From Lachnospiraceae bacterium UBA7093 (GTDB taxonomy: Bacteria > Bacillota > Clostridia > Lachnospirales > Lachnospiraceae), in assembly GCA_002492465.1 (NCBI GenBank), contig DKYT01000061.1:1096-34299 (forward strand): a stretch of DNA of 33,204 nt, given 5' to 3'. A program made the translations under genes and the position numbers. Below the pieces are notes generated by a model that ran no database searches, was not told where the DNA came from, and saw only the letters and a program-made list of their open reading frames with translations. Position 1 is the stretch's first letter, and every line of letters begins with the position of its first letter. Below, piece after piece: positions 14,751-23,936 of this stretch.

Positions 14751-17700
14751 ATGTTTTCTAAATTCAGCGTTAAAAAACCATATACCGTGTTAGTTGCAGT
14801 GGTGCTGGTGTTAGTGCTTGGGGTTGTATCCTTTACCAGAATGACCACAGATCTTCTGCCCAATATCAGCCTGCCTTATGTGATCGTTATGACCACTTAC
14901 CCGGGGGCAAGCCCGGAGACTGTGGAAGCGGCGGTGACGGAGCCGGTGGAAGCGTCTATGGCAACGGTAAGCAACATTGAAAGCATCAGTTCCGTTTCCA
15001 GTGAAAACTACTCTATGGTAATTCTGGAGTTTGCCCAGTCTACGGATATGAACGCGGCTTCTCTGGAAATAAGGGAAAACCTGGATCAGATCAAGAGCTA
15101 TTGGGACGATTCCATTGGGAATCCCATTATTATGAAGTTAAATCCCGATATGCTGCCGGTTATGATCGCGGCAGTGGGGGGAAATCATATGGATGCCGCG
15201 GAGGTTACTCGTATGACCCAGAACACCATCATTCCGGAGCTGGAAAGTATCGAAGGCGTGGCTTCGGCAAGCGCAACGGGTCTTTTGGAGGAGAGCGTAA
15301 GCGTAGTAATCCGGCAGGAAAAAATAGATCTGGTGAATCAACAGGTCTTTGGCTCCATTGACGAGGACATAGAAGAGGCAAGGCAGGATCTGGATGAGAG
15401 CAGACAGGAGGTCTATGACGGACAGGCTTCCCTTGCAGACGCCAGGAAAGAGCTTACGGATTCCAGGCAAAAGCTGGTGGACAGTCAGCAGGAGCTGGAG
15501 GACAACCGCAAGGAGCTGGAGGACGGAAAAACCAAAATTACAGAGGGAAGAGCGGAGATCGCATCTAACCGGGCAAAACTGGAAGAGGGCAAGACGGAGC
15601 TTGCCAATAAGAAAGATGAGGCGGCAAGACAGCTTGCGGAGACAGAGACGAAGCTTCTTACCGCAAAGGCGGACGCTGAGGCGGCAAAGATTCACATGAC
15701 CCTTGAAATTGCCCAGATGAAGACTATGCTGGAGGAGGCGGAGAAAAACCTGGGCAATTTAGGAAACTCTGACGATTCCATGCTGCCTGAAGGAATTCCG
15801 GGTAAGGAGGAAGTGGAGCAGAGCCTGAATGAAGCAAACGAATTATCAGCCGTATTGGCGGGGATGGAAGCGGATGCTCCTTATTCCGAGCTGGATGAGG
15901 ATTTGAGAGTCAGAATCGAGACTTTAACAGCTCCTAACTTTGCCCCCGGAGAGGATACTACAGTAGGGGAGGCACAGGCGGCAGTCAGCGCCAAAGAAGC
16001 TGAACTGCAGGGATATAAAGATATATGGGATCAAATAGAGGAACGGCTGGGAAATCAGTCTGCGGCACAGGAATCCATACAGCAGATTATTGACACTTAT
16101 AAAGAATCCATTGCACAGATGGAGGAAGAGGTGGCAAAGCTGGACGGACAGATTATTCAGCTGGACGAAGGATTGAATCAGCTTTATGCGGGAAATATCA
16201 AGGCGGCGGCAGAGCTGGCAAATGCCCAGACCACCATCAGTCTGGGAGAGGCGCAGCTGACCATTGCGGAAACCCAGTTAGACGCCACCGAGAAACAGCT
16301 TACTTCCGGTGAGGAACAGCTGAAGGCAGGACAGGAGCAGATTGATTCCGGCTGGGAACAGCTGAAAGACGGTGAGAAACAGTTAGAGGACAGCGCAAAG
16401 CAGCTGGAGGAAGCGCTGGAACAAATTAAAGAAGGGGAGGAGCAGCTGGAGGAAAGCAGAGAGGATGCCTATGATAAGGCGGATATGACAGGCGTTCTGA
16501 CGGTTGAAACGGTAGAGAAGCTGCTCCAGGCGCAGAACTTTTCCATGCCTGCAGGATACGTGACGGAGGAAGGGATCTCCTACTTAATCCGTGTAGGCGA
16601 TAAGCCGGAAAGCATAGAAGAACTGAAAAAGATGCCGCTGTTGAATTTGGAAATGGACGGCGTGGATGTGATTACCCTGGGAGACGTGGCGGATGTCTTT
16701 ATGACGGACAATTCGGCGGATATCTATGCCAATGTAAACGGCGCGCCGGGAATCATGGTAACCATTCAGAAACAGACAGGTTACTCTACCGGAGACGTAT
16801 CGGACAAAATACTGGATAAATTTGAACAGCTGATGGAAGAAAATGAGGATTTGATGCTGATTACATTGATGGATCAGGGAATCTATATCGATCTTGTAAT
16901 GGATTCCATTATCAACAATATCCTTTTTGGTTCGGTACTTGCCATATTGATATTGATTCTGTTCTTAAAAGACCTTCGCCCTACGGCGGTGATTGCCTGC
17001 TCCATTCCGATCAGCCTGGTTACGGCGATTGTGTGTATGTATTTCAGCGGCATTACGCTGAATGTGATTTCCCTGTCAGGTTTGGCGCTGGGCATAGGAA
17101 TGTTGGTAGACAACTCTATTGTGGTAATTGAAAATATATACCGGCTTCGCAAGGAGGGATACTCGGCGCTGGAGGCGGCAATTGAAGGCGCAAGGGAGGT
17201 GGCAGGCGCCATTATGGCATCCACCCTGACCACAGTATGCGTGTTCCTTCCGATTGTGTTCACGGAAGGTATTACCAGACAGCTGTTTGTAGACATGGGG
17301 CTGACCATAGCCTATTCCCTGCTTGCCAGTCTGCTGATAGCGCTTACAGTGGTGCCGGCTATGGCATCTAAGACGCTTGTCAGGACAAAGGATAATACGG
17401 ATGGAAAATTCTTTACAGGGTTGACCAAAGGATATGAAAAAGTACTGAACCTGTCATTGAAAATGAAACCGGTGGTGCTGCTCCTGGTGTTTGCGCTTCT
17501 GGCGGGCAGCGCAGTGGCTTCTTATGCGAAAGGAACCGCTTTTATGCCGGATATGGACAGTACGCAGTTTACCATATCCCTGACCCTGCCTGAGGATACG
17601 CCCCTGAGCGATACGGCGGCAGTGACGGATGAAGTAGTGGAGAGACTTGTGGCAAGGGAAGACGTTTCAGACGTAGGCGCAATGGCGTCCTCATCTTCTC

Positions 17701-19049
17701 TTTCCATGCTGACGGGAGGCGGAAATGCGGCGACCAATGCCACAACGATTTACGTTACTTTGAGCGAAGATAAGGAGTTGACAAACGATCAGATTGCAGA
17801 CGAAATTATGACCGATATGGAAGGGTTTTGCAAGGAGCATCAGGCGGAAATGACCATCGATACCTCATCTATGGATATGAGCGCATTGGGCGGCAGCGGA
17901 ATCACGATCCAGGTGCGGGGGCGGGATATTGACAGACTGCAGGAGATTGCAGGGGATATTGCGGCAATTGTGGAAAAGGTAGAGGGAACGGAGAATGTTT
18001 CCGACGGTATGGAGGAATCTACGGGAGAACTTCGGGTGATTGTGGACAGAAATAAGGCGATCGAACATGGAATGACGGTGGCGGAGGTTTTCCAACAGGT
18101 TTATGCAAAGCTTGCGGAGAGCGCCAGTGCGACTACCCTTGAGGCGGAAAAGGACGAATACGGCGTATATGTGAAGAATGCTAAGGATATGGAGCTTACA
18201 AGGGAGTTGGTGAAAGAGCTGGAAATCGAAAGAACCAAACAGGACGGCACAAAAGAAAAAATTCCCCTTTCTGAAATTGCAACCTTTGAGAATACCATTT
18301 CTCCCGATTCCGTCAGAAGAGCCGAGCAAAACAGATATATTGCGGTGTCTGCAGAGATTGCAGAGGGTTATAACGTAGGGCTTGTATCGGATGTGCTGGA
18401 GAAGGAATTGGAGCAGTATACCATGCCTACGGGTTATACCCTTGTTATGTCAGGGGAAAATGAGACGATTAACGATGCAATGGAGCAGCTGTACCTGATG
18501 TTGATTCTGGCGTTGATTTTTATGTACCTGATTATGGTGGCGCAGTTCCAGTCGCTGTTGTCGCCCTTTATCATTATGTTTACCATCCCCCTTGCCTTTA
18601 CCGGCGGTTTTATGGGCTTGGTGATCAGTGACAGTGAGATTAGCGTCGTGGCATTGATCGGCTTTGTAATGCTTTCGGGCATTATTGTCAATAACGGTAT
18701 TGTACTGGTAGATTATATTAACAATTTGCGCGCTGAAGGCATGGAAAAGCGGGAAGCAATCCTGACGGCAGGAAGGACGAGGCTGCGCCCTGTCCTTATG
18801 ACAGCGTTAACCACGATTCTTGCTTTGTGTACCATGGTGTTTGGCAACGACATGGGTTCTGAAATGGGAAAGCCTATGGCGATCGTTACCATTGGAGGTC
18901 TGGTCTACGGTACATTGCTTACCCTGGTGGTAATCCCGTGTATTTATGATATTTTTTCCAGGGAGAAGAAGGACAAAGAAGGAAAAGGCAGAAAATTTCT
19001 TGCAGGATGGAAGGAAAAGCTGAAAAAGGGAAAAGAGGCGGAAATATAA
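14751..19049 (+). CDS. RND-family efflux permease with a large coiled-coil insertion
   Basis: This 1432-residue protein is an AcrB/HAE-type RND permease, normally about 1000-1050 residues. An N-terminal helix and the first porter stretches (DLLPNISLPYVIVMTTYPGA) are followed at about residues 204-573 by an inserted segment. That segment is rich in Glu, Gln, Lys and Leu with heptad-like repeats (ELEDNRKELEDGKTKI, QLTSGEEQLKAGQEQ), strong coiled coil, broken by a non-helical part near 340-450. Standard RND parts then resume: DLRPTAVIACSIPISLV, GLALGIGMLVDNSIVVIEN, and the second half with GIIVNNGIVLVDYI and TRLRPVLMTALTT. The relay TM4 has VDN rather than the VDD of AcrB. AGAGGAG lies nine bases before the start. 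The cargo is unknown; the TetR-family gene downstream suggests drug or metabolite export. Confidence 0.9.
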   Translation: MFSKFSVKKPYTVLVAVVLVLVLGVVSFTRMTTDLLPNISLPYVIVMTTYPGASPETVEAAVTEPVEASMATVSNIESISSVSSENYSMVILEFAQSTDMNAASLEIRENLDQIKSYWDDSIGNPIIMKLNPDMLPVMIAAVGGNHMDAAEVTRMTQNTIIPELESIEGVASASATGLLEESVSVVIRQEKIDLVNQQVFGSIDEDIEEARQDLDESRQEVYDGQASLADARKELTDSRQKLVDSQQELEDNRKELEDGKTKITEGRAEIASNRAKLEEGKTELANKKDEAARQLAETETKLLTAKADAEAAKIHMTLEIAQMKTMLEEAEKNLGNLGNSDDSMLPEGIPGKEEVEQSLNEANELSAVLAGMEADAPYSELDEDLRVRIETLTAPNFAPGEDTTVGEAQAAVSAKEAELQGYKDIWDQIEERLGNQSAAQESIQQIIDTYKESIAQMEEEVAKLDGQIIQLDEGLNQLYAGNIKAAAELANAQTTISLGEAQLTIAETQLDATEKQLTSGEEQLKAGQEQIDSGWEQLKDGEKQLEDSAKQLEEALEQIKEGEEQLEESREDAYDKADMTGVLTVETVEKLLQAQNFSMPAGYVTEEGISYLIRVGDKPESIEELKKMPLLNLEMDGVDVITLGDVADVFMTDNSADIYANVNGAPGIMVTIQKQTGYSTGDVSDKILDKFEQLMEENEDLMLITLMDQGIYIDLVMDSIINNILFGSVLAILILILFLKDLRPTAVIACSIPISLVTAIVCMYFSGITLNVISLSGLALGIGMLVDNSIVVIENIYRLRKEGYSALEAAIEGAREVAGAIMASTLTTVCVFLPIVFTEGITRQLFVDMGLTIAYSLLASLLIALTVVPAMASKTLVRTKDNTDGKFFTGLTKGYEKVLNLSLKMKPVVLLLVFALLAGSAVASYAKGTAFMPDMDSTQFTISLTLPEDTPLSDTAAVTDEVVERLVAREDVSDVGAMASSSSLSMLTGGGNAATNATTIYVTLSEDKELTNDQIADEIMTDMEGFCKEHQAEMTIDTSSMDMSALGGSGITIQVRGRDIDRLQEIAGDIAAIVEKVEGTENVSDGMEESTGELRVIVDRNKAIEHGMTVAEVFQQVYAKLAESASATTLEAEKDEYGVYVKNAKDMELTRELVKELEIERTKQDGTKEKIPLSEIATFENTISPDSVRRAEQNRYIAVSAEIAEGYNVGLVSDVLEKELEQYTMPTGYTLVMSGENETINDAMEQLYLMLILALIFMYLIMVAQFQSLLSPFIIMFTIPLAFTGGFMGLVISDSEISVVALIGFVMLSGIIVNNGIVLVDYINNLRAEGMEKREAILTAGRTRLRPVLMTALTTILALCTMVFGNDMGSEMGKPMAIVTIGGLVYGTLLTLVVIPCIYDIFSREKKDKEGKGRKFLAGWKEKLKKGKEAEI

Positions 19050-19062
19050 AGGAGGAGGAACC

Positions 19063-19689
19063 ATGGAGGGGATGGAGCTTGCGCCTAAGGTGAAAAATAC
19101 GTATCGTGCAGTGATCGAGTTGATGATTGAGGGCGCAGATTTAAACAGCCTTACGGTTGCAGAGATCACGGCAAGGGCAGGAATCGGAAAAGGTACGGCA
19201 TACGAATATTTTTCCAACAAGGAAGAGATGATTGCAGGGGCGCTTTTTTACGAAGTGGAATGTTCCTGCCGGGATTTGTGTGGGCGGATTGAAAAGCAGA
19301 AAAATTTGTATGAAAAAATGAATTTAATTTTGATGGATATGGAAAAGCATATTGTGAAGACCAACTGTTTTCTGCGCGCCGTTCAGATTTTAATGGACAA
19401 TTCGGCGATCAGCAGTAAACTTCATGAAATGATCAGAACCAAAAGGGCAAATGAGATCCTGATTATGGACATGATTGGTATGATCATAGAGGAGGAGATT
19501 CCGGACAGTCAGAGTATGACGGCGGAAAACCGCACTTACCTGACGATGATGATCCTTTCAAAGATTGTGTGTTTTGCAATGTATCTTTTCAGCGCTAAAA
19601 ATGAAATCCGTTCGGATAGCAGCATTATGCGGGAACTGATCTGCAAAAATACCTGTCAGGAAATAGAAAATTTCAAGAAACAGGAATGA
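19063..19689 (+). CDS. TetR/AcrR-family transcriptional regulator
   Basis: This 208-residue protein has the N-terminal TetR helix-turn-helix LTVAEITARAGIGKGTAYEYF followed by SNKEEMIAGALF. The remaining helical part should bind a ligand and form the dimer. It starts 13 bp after the RND gene behind GGAGGAGG, so both are in one operon. Autoregulation through the GACC-N4-GGTC palindrome at 14704-14719 is the simplest model (inference). A second in-frame ATG at 19072 is possible. It is probably a local repressor of the pump. Confidence 0.9.
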   Translation: MEGMELAPKVKNTYRAVIELMIEGADLNSLTVAEITARAGIGKGTAYEYFSNKEEMIAGALFYEVECSCRDLCGRIEKQKNLYEKMNLILMDMEKHIVKTNCFLRAVQILMDNSAISSKLHEMIRTKRANEILIMDMIGMIIEEEIPDSQSMTAENRTYLTMMILSKIVCFAMYLFSAKNEIRSDSSIMRELICKNTCQEIENFKKQE

Positions 19690-19705
19690 GGGGAATAAAA
19701 AGAAT

Positions 19706-20668
19706 ATGAATAAACGGATTGGTAGGAAAGCGGCAGCAGGGTCTCTTGCCCTGCTGCTTTTGCTAAGCGGCTGCGGTTTGCAGAAGACGGATGCAGGAAC
19801 GAAAGAAAGGATAGAAAAACAGGAAGAAACCGTTACATTTTTGGACGATCTGGGACGGGAAGTGGAGGTTCAAGATACCCGGAGGGTGGCTGCGCTGATC
19901 GGCAGCTTTGCAGATATCTGGCTTCTTGCAGGAGGCGAGCTTACGGCGGCGGCAAACGATTCCTGGGAAAGCTTACAGCTGCCTCTGGGGGAGGAAACCG
20001 TTAACCTGGGAAGCATTCAGGAACCGGACGTGGAAAAACTGATCGCCTCAGAACCGGATCTGGTGCTTGCAAGCGCCAATACGGAGGGAGATCTTGCGCT
20101 GGAAGAAATTTTGACCAGGGCGGGTATACCTGTTGCCTATTTTGACGTATCGAATTTTGAGGAGTACCTTCATATGCTGGATATCTGCACCCAGCTCACA
20201 GGAAGGCGGGATCTGTATGAGGTGAACGGACTTAAAGTTCAGGAGCAGATCGGGGAGATCAAAAAAAGAATCGACGGCAGCTCGCCTACCGTGCTTTTTC
20301 TCCGTGCCTCATCCACCAGCGTAAAGGCAAAGGGAAGCAAGGGAAGTGTCTGCGGAGAGATGCTTGCAGATTTAGGCTGTGTGAATATTGCGGATAAGGG
20401 CAGCGGCCTTTTGGAGGATCTCAGCATGGAAGCCATTGTTGCGGAGGATCCTGCGTATATTTTCGTGGTGATTCAGGGGAACCATCAGGAAGCGGCAATG
20501 GAGAATGTGGAATCCCTTTTGCTGACCCATCCCGCGTGGAATTCATTGAAAGCAGTACAGAATGGAAATTATTATCTGCTGGATAAACGTCTTTACAACT
20601 TAAAGCCCAATGCAAGATGGGGGGAAGCCTATGAGGGACTTGCAGATATTCTTTATCCTGTGGAATAA
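19706..20668 (+). CDS. ABC importer substrate-binding lipoprotein (FecB/BtuF-like)
   Basis: This 320-residue protein has a lipoprotein signal ending in LLLLLSGCG, with the lipidated cysteine at about position 23. The mature part has the cluster of periplasmic-binding proteins for siderophores, heme and cobalamin: VTFLDDLGREVEV, then VAALIGSFADIWLLAG, LGSIQEPDVEKLIASEPDLVLAS and a long connecting helix. The C-terminal lobe has ILADLGCVNIAD-like and LTHPAWNSLKAVQNGNYYLL blocks. It is transcribed with the siroheme synthase that follows by ~46 bp. The matching ATPase and permease genes lie just beyond, on the opposite strand. The ligand could be an iron complex or a tetrapyrrole; sequence alone does not decide. 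Confidence 0.85.
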   Translation: MNKRIGRKAAAGSLALLLLLSGCGLQKTDAGTKERIEKQEETVTFLDDLGREVEVQDTRRVAALIGSFADIWLLAGGELTAAANDSWESLQLPLGEETVNLGSIQEPDVEKLIASEPDLVLASANTEGDLALEEILTRAGIPVAYFDVSNFEEYLHMLDICTQLTGRRDLYEVNGLKVQEQIGEIKKRIDGSSPTVLFLRASSTSVKAKGSKGSVCGEMLADLGCVNIADKGSGLLEDLSMEAIVAEDPAYIFVVIQGNHQEAAMENVESLLLTHPAWNSLKAVQNGNYYLLDKRLYNLKPNARWGEAYEGLADILYPVE

Positions 20669-20714
20669 GGAGATCGCACAGGCAAATTTGTGACGCTCCG
20701 GAATGGAGGCTAAA

Positions 20715-22049
20715 ATGGGATATTTTCCGTTTTTCATCGACATAAAAGGAAAAAAGGGACTGGTGGTAGGAGGCGGCAGGGTTGCGGCGCGGAAGGTGGA
20801 AAAGCTGCTTCCCTTTTCTCCCCGGCTTACATTGATTGCACCTGTTATTTTAAAAGAATTAAAGGAAAACAGCGGGGTTTCCTGTCTGGAGCGAAGGTTT
20901 CGTGACGAGGATGTGGAGGGCTGCATGTTTGTGATTGCCGCTTCGGACGATGAGGCATTGAACACTCATGTAGCTTCCCTTTGCAGGGAAAAAGGAATTT
21001 TAGTAAATGTAGTGGACTGCAAGGAGAACTGCAGCTTCCTGTTTCCTGCTTTGGTAAAGGAAGGAAAGCTGACAGTGGGTATTTCCACGGAAGGGGCAAG
21101 TCCTCAGGCGGCGGCGCAGCTGCGGAGCATGACCGCGCAGCAGGTACCCAGCCGAATGGAGGAAATTCTGGATGATCTTGCGCAGCTAAGGGAAGCCGCA
21201 AAAGAGCAGCTTCCGGATCCGGTGAAACGGGCGGCGTTTTTGAAGGAAGCGGCTGATCTTTGCATGGAAAAAAACCGTCTCCTTACGGAAAAAGAAAAAG
21301 ACGCGCTCCTGCAAGGCAGTGAGCCGGAGGGAAAAGTGATTCTTGCCGGCGCCGGATGCGGCGCCTTTGATCTGATTACAATAAGGGCGTTAAGGGCAAT
21401 CAGATATGCCCAGGTGATCGTATATGACGATCTCCTGGATAAAAGGCTGCTGGCTTACGCGCCGGAAAGCTGCGAAAAGATCTACGTGGGAAAACGCAGC
21501 GGAAAACACAGTATGCCCCAGCAGGAGATCAACCGTGTGCTGATTCAAAAAGCAAAGCAGGGGAAACAGGTGGTGAGGCTTAAGGGCGGGGATCCTTTTG
21601 TATTTGGAAGGGGCGGAGAAGAGATTCTTGCACTGAAAAAGGAGGGCATTGAGACTTCCCTGATTCCGGGCATTACCTCGGCGGTGGCGCTGCCTGAGGC
21701 GGCTGGCATACCTGTAACCCATAGAGGGATCAGCGGAAGTTTCCATGTGATGACGGGGCACAGGGAAGAAGAAGGGAAGATTTTTTGGGAAGAGCTGGAA
21801 AAGCTTTCCGGTATTTCCGGAACTTTGATTTTCCTGATGGGTTTTCAACGGCTTGAGGAAATTGCCCAAAAACTGATACAGTATGGAAAAAAGCCGGAAA
21901 CGCCGGCGGCTGTTATACACGGGGATTTTAACGGAAAGATACGGGTTGTGAAGGGAACTTTGGAGGATATCGGAGAGAAGACCAAAGCCGACGCTCTAAA
22001 GCCCCCTGCCGTAATTGTGGTAGGAGAAAGCGCCGGGCTTTCCTTATAG
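20715..22049 (+). CDS. cysG: Siroheme synthase CysG (precorrin-2 dehydrogenase + uroporphyrinogen-III C-methyltransferase)
   Basis: This 444-residue fusion makes siroheme. Residues 1-~190 are a Met8/CysG-N domain that oxidises precorrin-2 and may insert iron: NAD-binding GLVVGGGRVAARKVEKLL, the NVVDCKENCSFLFPA stretch with the likely catalytic Asp, and VGISTEGASPQAA. Residues ~205-444 are an SAM-dependent uroporphyrinogen methyltransferase with VILAGAGCGAFDLITIRAL, VIVYDDLL, VRLKGGDPFVFGRGGEE, PGITSAVALPEAAGIPVTHRG and MTGHR. The domain order is the reverse-free standard CysG order. ATG 20715 has GGAGG five bases upstream and fits the family better than ATG 20703. Siroheme serves sulfite or nitrite reductases; the product could also feed corrinoid synthesis. 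It ends six bases from the convergent ATPase gene. Confidence 0.93.
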   Translation: MGYFPFFIDIKGKKGLVVGGGRVAARKVEKLLPFSPRLTLIAPVILKELKENSGVSCLERRFRDEDVEGCMFVIAASDDEALNTHVASLCREKGILVNVVDCKENCSFLFPALVKEGKLTVGISTEGASPQAAAQLRSMTAQQVPSRMEEILDDLAQLREAAKEQLPDPVKRAAFLKEAADLCMEKNRLLTEKEKDALLQGSEPEGKVILAGAGCGAFDLITIRALRAIRYAQVIVYDDLLDKRLLAYAPESCEKIYVGKRSGKHSMPQQEINRVLIQKAKQGKQVVRLKGGDPFVFGRGGEEILALKKEGIETSLIPGITSAVALPEAAGIPVTHRGISGSFHVMTGHREEEGKIFWEELEKLSGISGTLIFLMGFQRLEEIAQKLIQYGKKPETPAAVIHGDFNGKIRVVKGTLEDIGEKTKADALKPPAVIVVGESAGLSL

Positions 22050-22055
22050 ACGTTG

Positions 22056-22814
22056 TCAGTCAAAAAAGTAATAGAAGCCGTCTTTATCTTCAAAGCGTTT
22101 CCACTTTACATGGAATACTTCTTCTATCATATGGGATTGCAGGCACTGGTCAGGAGAATCAAAGGCGGCGATTTCCGATCCCTTCATAAGGGCAAGGCGG
22201 TCTGAAATCCGGAAGGCATGGTTCAGATCGTGAAGGGTGAGAATAAGGGTTTTCCCCTGGCTGCGCAGTTGTTTCAGCATATCCAGAAAAATCCTTTGAT
22301 TCTCCGGGTCCAAATAGGTGGTAGGCTCGTCCAAAACGATGGTATCACAATTCTGGGCAAGGGTCATGGCAAAGAAAACTCTCTGCCTTGTTCCGCCGGA
22401 AAGGGTGTCCACAGACTGCTGGGCATATTGGCTTACATGGGCGAAGTCCATAGCGGCTTGCACCAGATCGCTGTCTTCTTTCGTCTTTTTCCTGGAGAAT
22501 CCAAGGTAGGGAAAGCGTCCGTGCTCCACAAGGGTTTTAACAGGCAGGGAGGGGATAAGGGTTCGCCCTTGAGGAAGAAAGGCAAGTTTCTGGGCGCGGT
22601 CTCTGGGAGAAAGGCGCAGATAATCTTCCCCCTCTAAAAAAATGTGACCGGAGGTTACCTTTGATAGTCCGTTAAGACATTGCAGAAGGGTGGTTTTTCC
22701 GCAGCCGTTAGGACCGATCAGGGTTGTGATTTTACCGGTGGGAAAGGACAGGGAGATATCCTTCAGGATCGGCGTTCGTCCACAGGACACGGATACATGG
22801 CGGTATTCAAGCAT
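22056..22814 (-). CDS. ABC transporter ATP-binding protein (FecE/BtuD-like)
   Basis: This 252-residue protein is a single ABC ATPase of the metallophore/cobalamin uptake class. It has Walker A GPNGCGKTTL, the Q-loop in LAFLPQGRTLI, signature LSGGTRQRVFFAMTLAQ, Walker B TIVLDEPTTYLD and the H-loop LTLHDLNHAFR. The start overlaps the permease end by 8 bp, so the two are translated as a pair; GGAGGA lies about ten bases upstream. It should power uptake with the permease at 22807-23820 and, by position, the lipoprotein at 19706. Confidence 0.93.
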   Translation of the reverse strand: MLEYRHVSVSCGRTPILKDISLSFPTGKITTLIGPNGCGKTTLLQCLNGLSKVTSGHIFLEGEDYLRLSPRDRAQKLAFLPQGRTLIPSLPVKTLVEHGRFPYLGFSRKKTKEDSDLVQAAMDFAHVSQYAQQSVDTLSGGTRQRVFFAMTLAQNCDTIVLDEPTTYLDPENQRIFLDMLKQLRSQGKTLILTLHDLNHAFRISDRLALMKGSEIAAFDSPDQCLQSHMIEEVFHVKWKRFEDKDGFYYFFD

Positions 22815-23820
22815 GGATTCGGCGTCCTCCTTTCTTTTTCAGCAGCAGATACAGGAAAAAGGGACCTCCGATAAAAGCCATCAGGATCCCCGCAGGAAGC
22901 TCGAAGGGGGCAAATAAAACCCGTCCGGCAAGATCGCATAAAAGTACGAAGCTTCCCCCCAAAAGAGCAGAACAGGGAAGAAGGAAGCGGGCGTCATTGC
23001 CAAAAAGCTGCCTGCATATATGGGGCACGATCAGCCCGATAAAGCTTAAAAGCCCTGCATAGCTTACGACACAGCCAGCCATCATGCTGGCAAGCAGTAA
23101 AAGGATCAGCCTGGTAAGGGAAACCCGCATACCAAGAGAGCCTGCAATATCGTCTCCAAGTCCAAGAACATTCAGGGATCTTGCCAGCAGAAGAGAAAAG
23201 AAAAGTGCCGCCGTTATGCAACAGCAGGGAAGAAGCAGCCTGCCTGCGGTAAGTCCTGACAGAGAGCCTACCATAAACGCAGTCAGGTTAATGGAAATTT
23301 CCGAGTCTATCAATTTAATGGCATTAATCCCTGCATTGAAAAAGCTGGAGATGGTAATGCCGGCAAGGACAATGGTGGTTCGGGAGCTGTCTCCCAGATA
23401 GGCAAGCAGGAATACAAAGAGAGAAGTGATAAATGCGCCTCCGAAAGCAAAAAAGGGAATGGAGCGGGCGCTTGAGGGAAAAAGCATCATGGCGAGCATA
23501 ACGGCAAAGCCAGACCCGGAATTGACGCCGATGGTATTAGGACTTGCCAGAGAGTTGTTCATAACTCCCTGGAGAATCACCCCTGCACAGGCAAGCCCTG
23601 CTCCGGCGAAAATGCCTCCCACAACTCTGGGAATGCGAACCGTTCTGATTAACGTGCCTGTAGTGGAGGAAAGAGCCTTCCCCAAGAATGCCTTCATCAC
23701 CTCAGCCGGTTCCAGGGAAACGCTTCCGAAGAGAATTCCGGCAAAAGAGGAGAGAAGGAGGAGAAGACACAAAAACAGTATGATATTTCGTCTGCTCTTT
23801 GCATTTGCGTAATGCGCCAT
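22807..23820 (-). CDS. FecCD-family ABC transporter permease
   Basis: This 337-residue membrane protein has about nine to ten hydrophobic helices. FecCD-family marks include IRTVRIPRVVGGIFAGAGLACAGVILQGVMNNSLASPNTIGVNSG (read in parts: RIPRVVGGIFAG, GVILQGVMNN, SPNTIGVNSG), a mid-protein SLTRLILLLLASMMAGCVVSYAGLLSFIGLIVPH (GLLSFIGLIVPH) and PFELPAGILMAFIGGPFFLYLL. These match BtuC/FhuB/FecCD permeases. ATG 23820 is preferred to a start further upstream because AGAGG sits seven bases before it and a promoter lies at 23867-23895. It is the first gene of the minus-strand pair. Confidence 0.92.
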   Translation of the reverse strand: MAHYANAKSRRNIILFLCLLLLLSSFAGILFGSVSLEPAEVMKAFLGKALSSTTGTLIRTVRIPRVVGGIFAGAGLACAGVILQGVMNNSLASPNTIGVNSGSGFAVMLAMMLFPSSARSIPFFAFGGAFITSLFVFLLAYLGDSSRTTIVLAGITISSFFNAGINAIKLIDSEISINLTAFMVGSLSGLTAGRLLLPCCCITAALFFSLLLARSLNVLGLGDDIAGSLGMRVSLTRLILLLLASMMAGCVVSYAGLLSFIGLIVPHICRQLFGNDARFLLPCSALLGGSFVLLCDLAGRVLFAPFELPAGILMAFIGGPFFLYLLLKKKGGRRIHA

Positions 23821-23866
23821 AAAGTAACCTCTGTCCTGTTGGCATGATTTGTCTGTAATATGGTAC

Positions 23867-23895
23867 AGAATAACACATTTTCCCGGTTTCTGCAA
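23867..23895 (-). promoter_or_regulatory. Sigma-A promoter for the permease/ATPase pair
   Basis: Read on the minus strand: TTGCAG (23895-23890), a 17-bp spacer and TATTCT (23872-23867). The start would be near 23860, giving a ~40-nt leader. This is too short for a cobalamin riboswitch. Confidence 0.6.
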
Positions 23896-23936
23896 TGTGC
23901 TCAATTTTTGCTGCCAGCGGGGAGGTTGTGTTAATT

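Noticed and set aside
15361..16470. Repetitive coding in the RND gene as an assembly error or frameshift
   Set aside because: The frame is uninterrupted, the units are imperfect, and the RND domains on both sides are intact, so it is a genuine insertion.
23820..23936. Possible cobalamin riboswitch ahead of the FecCD permease
   Set aside because: Only about 40 nt are transcribed before the start, and no B12-box-like sequence is seen.
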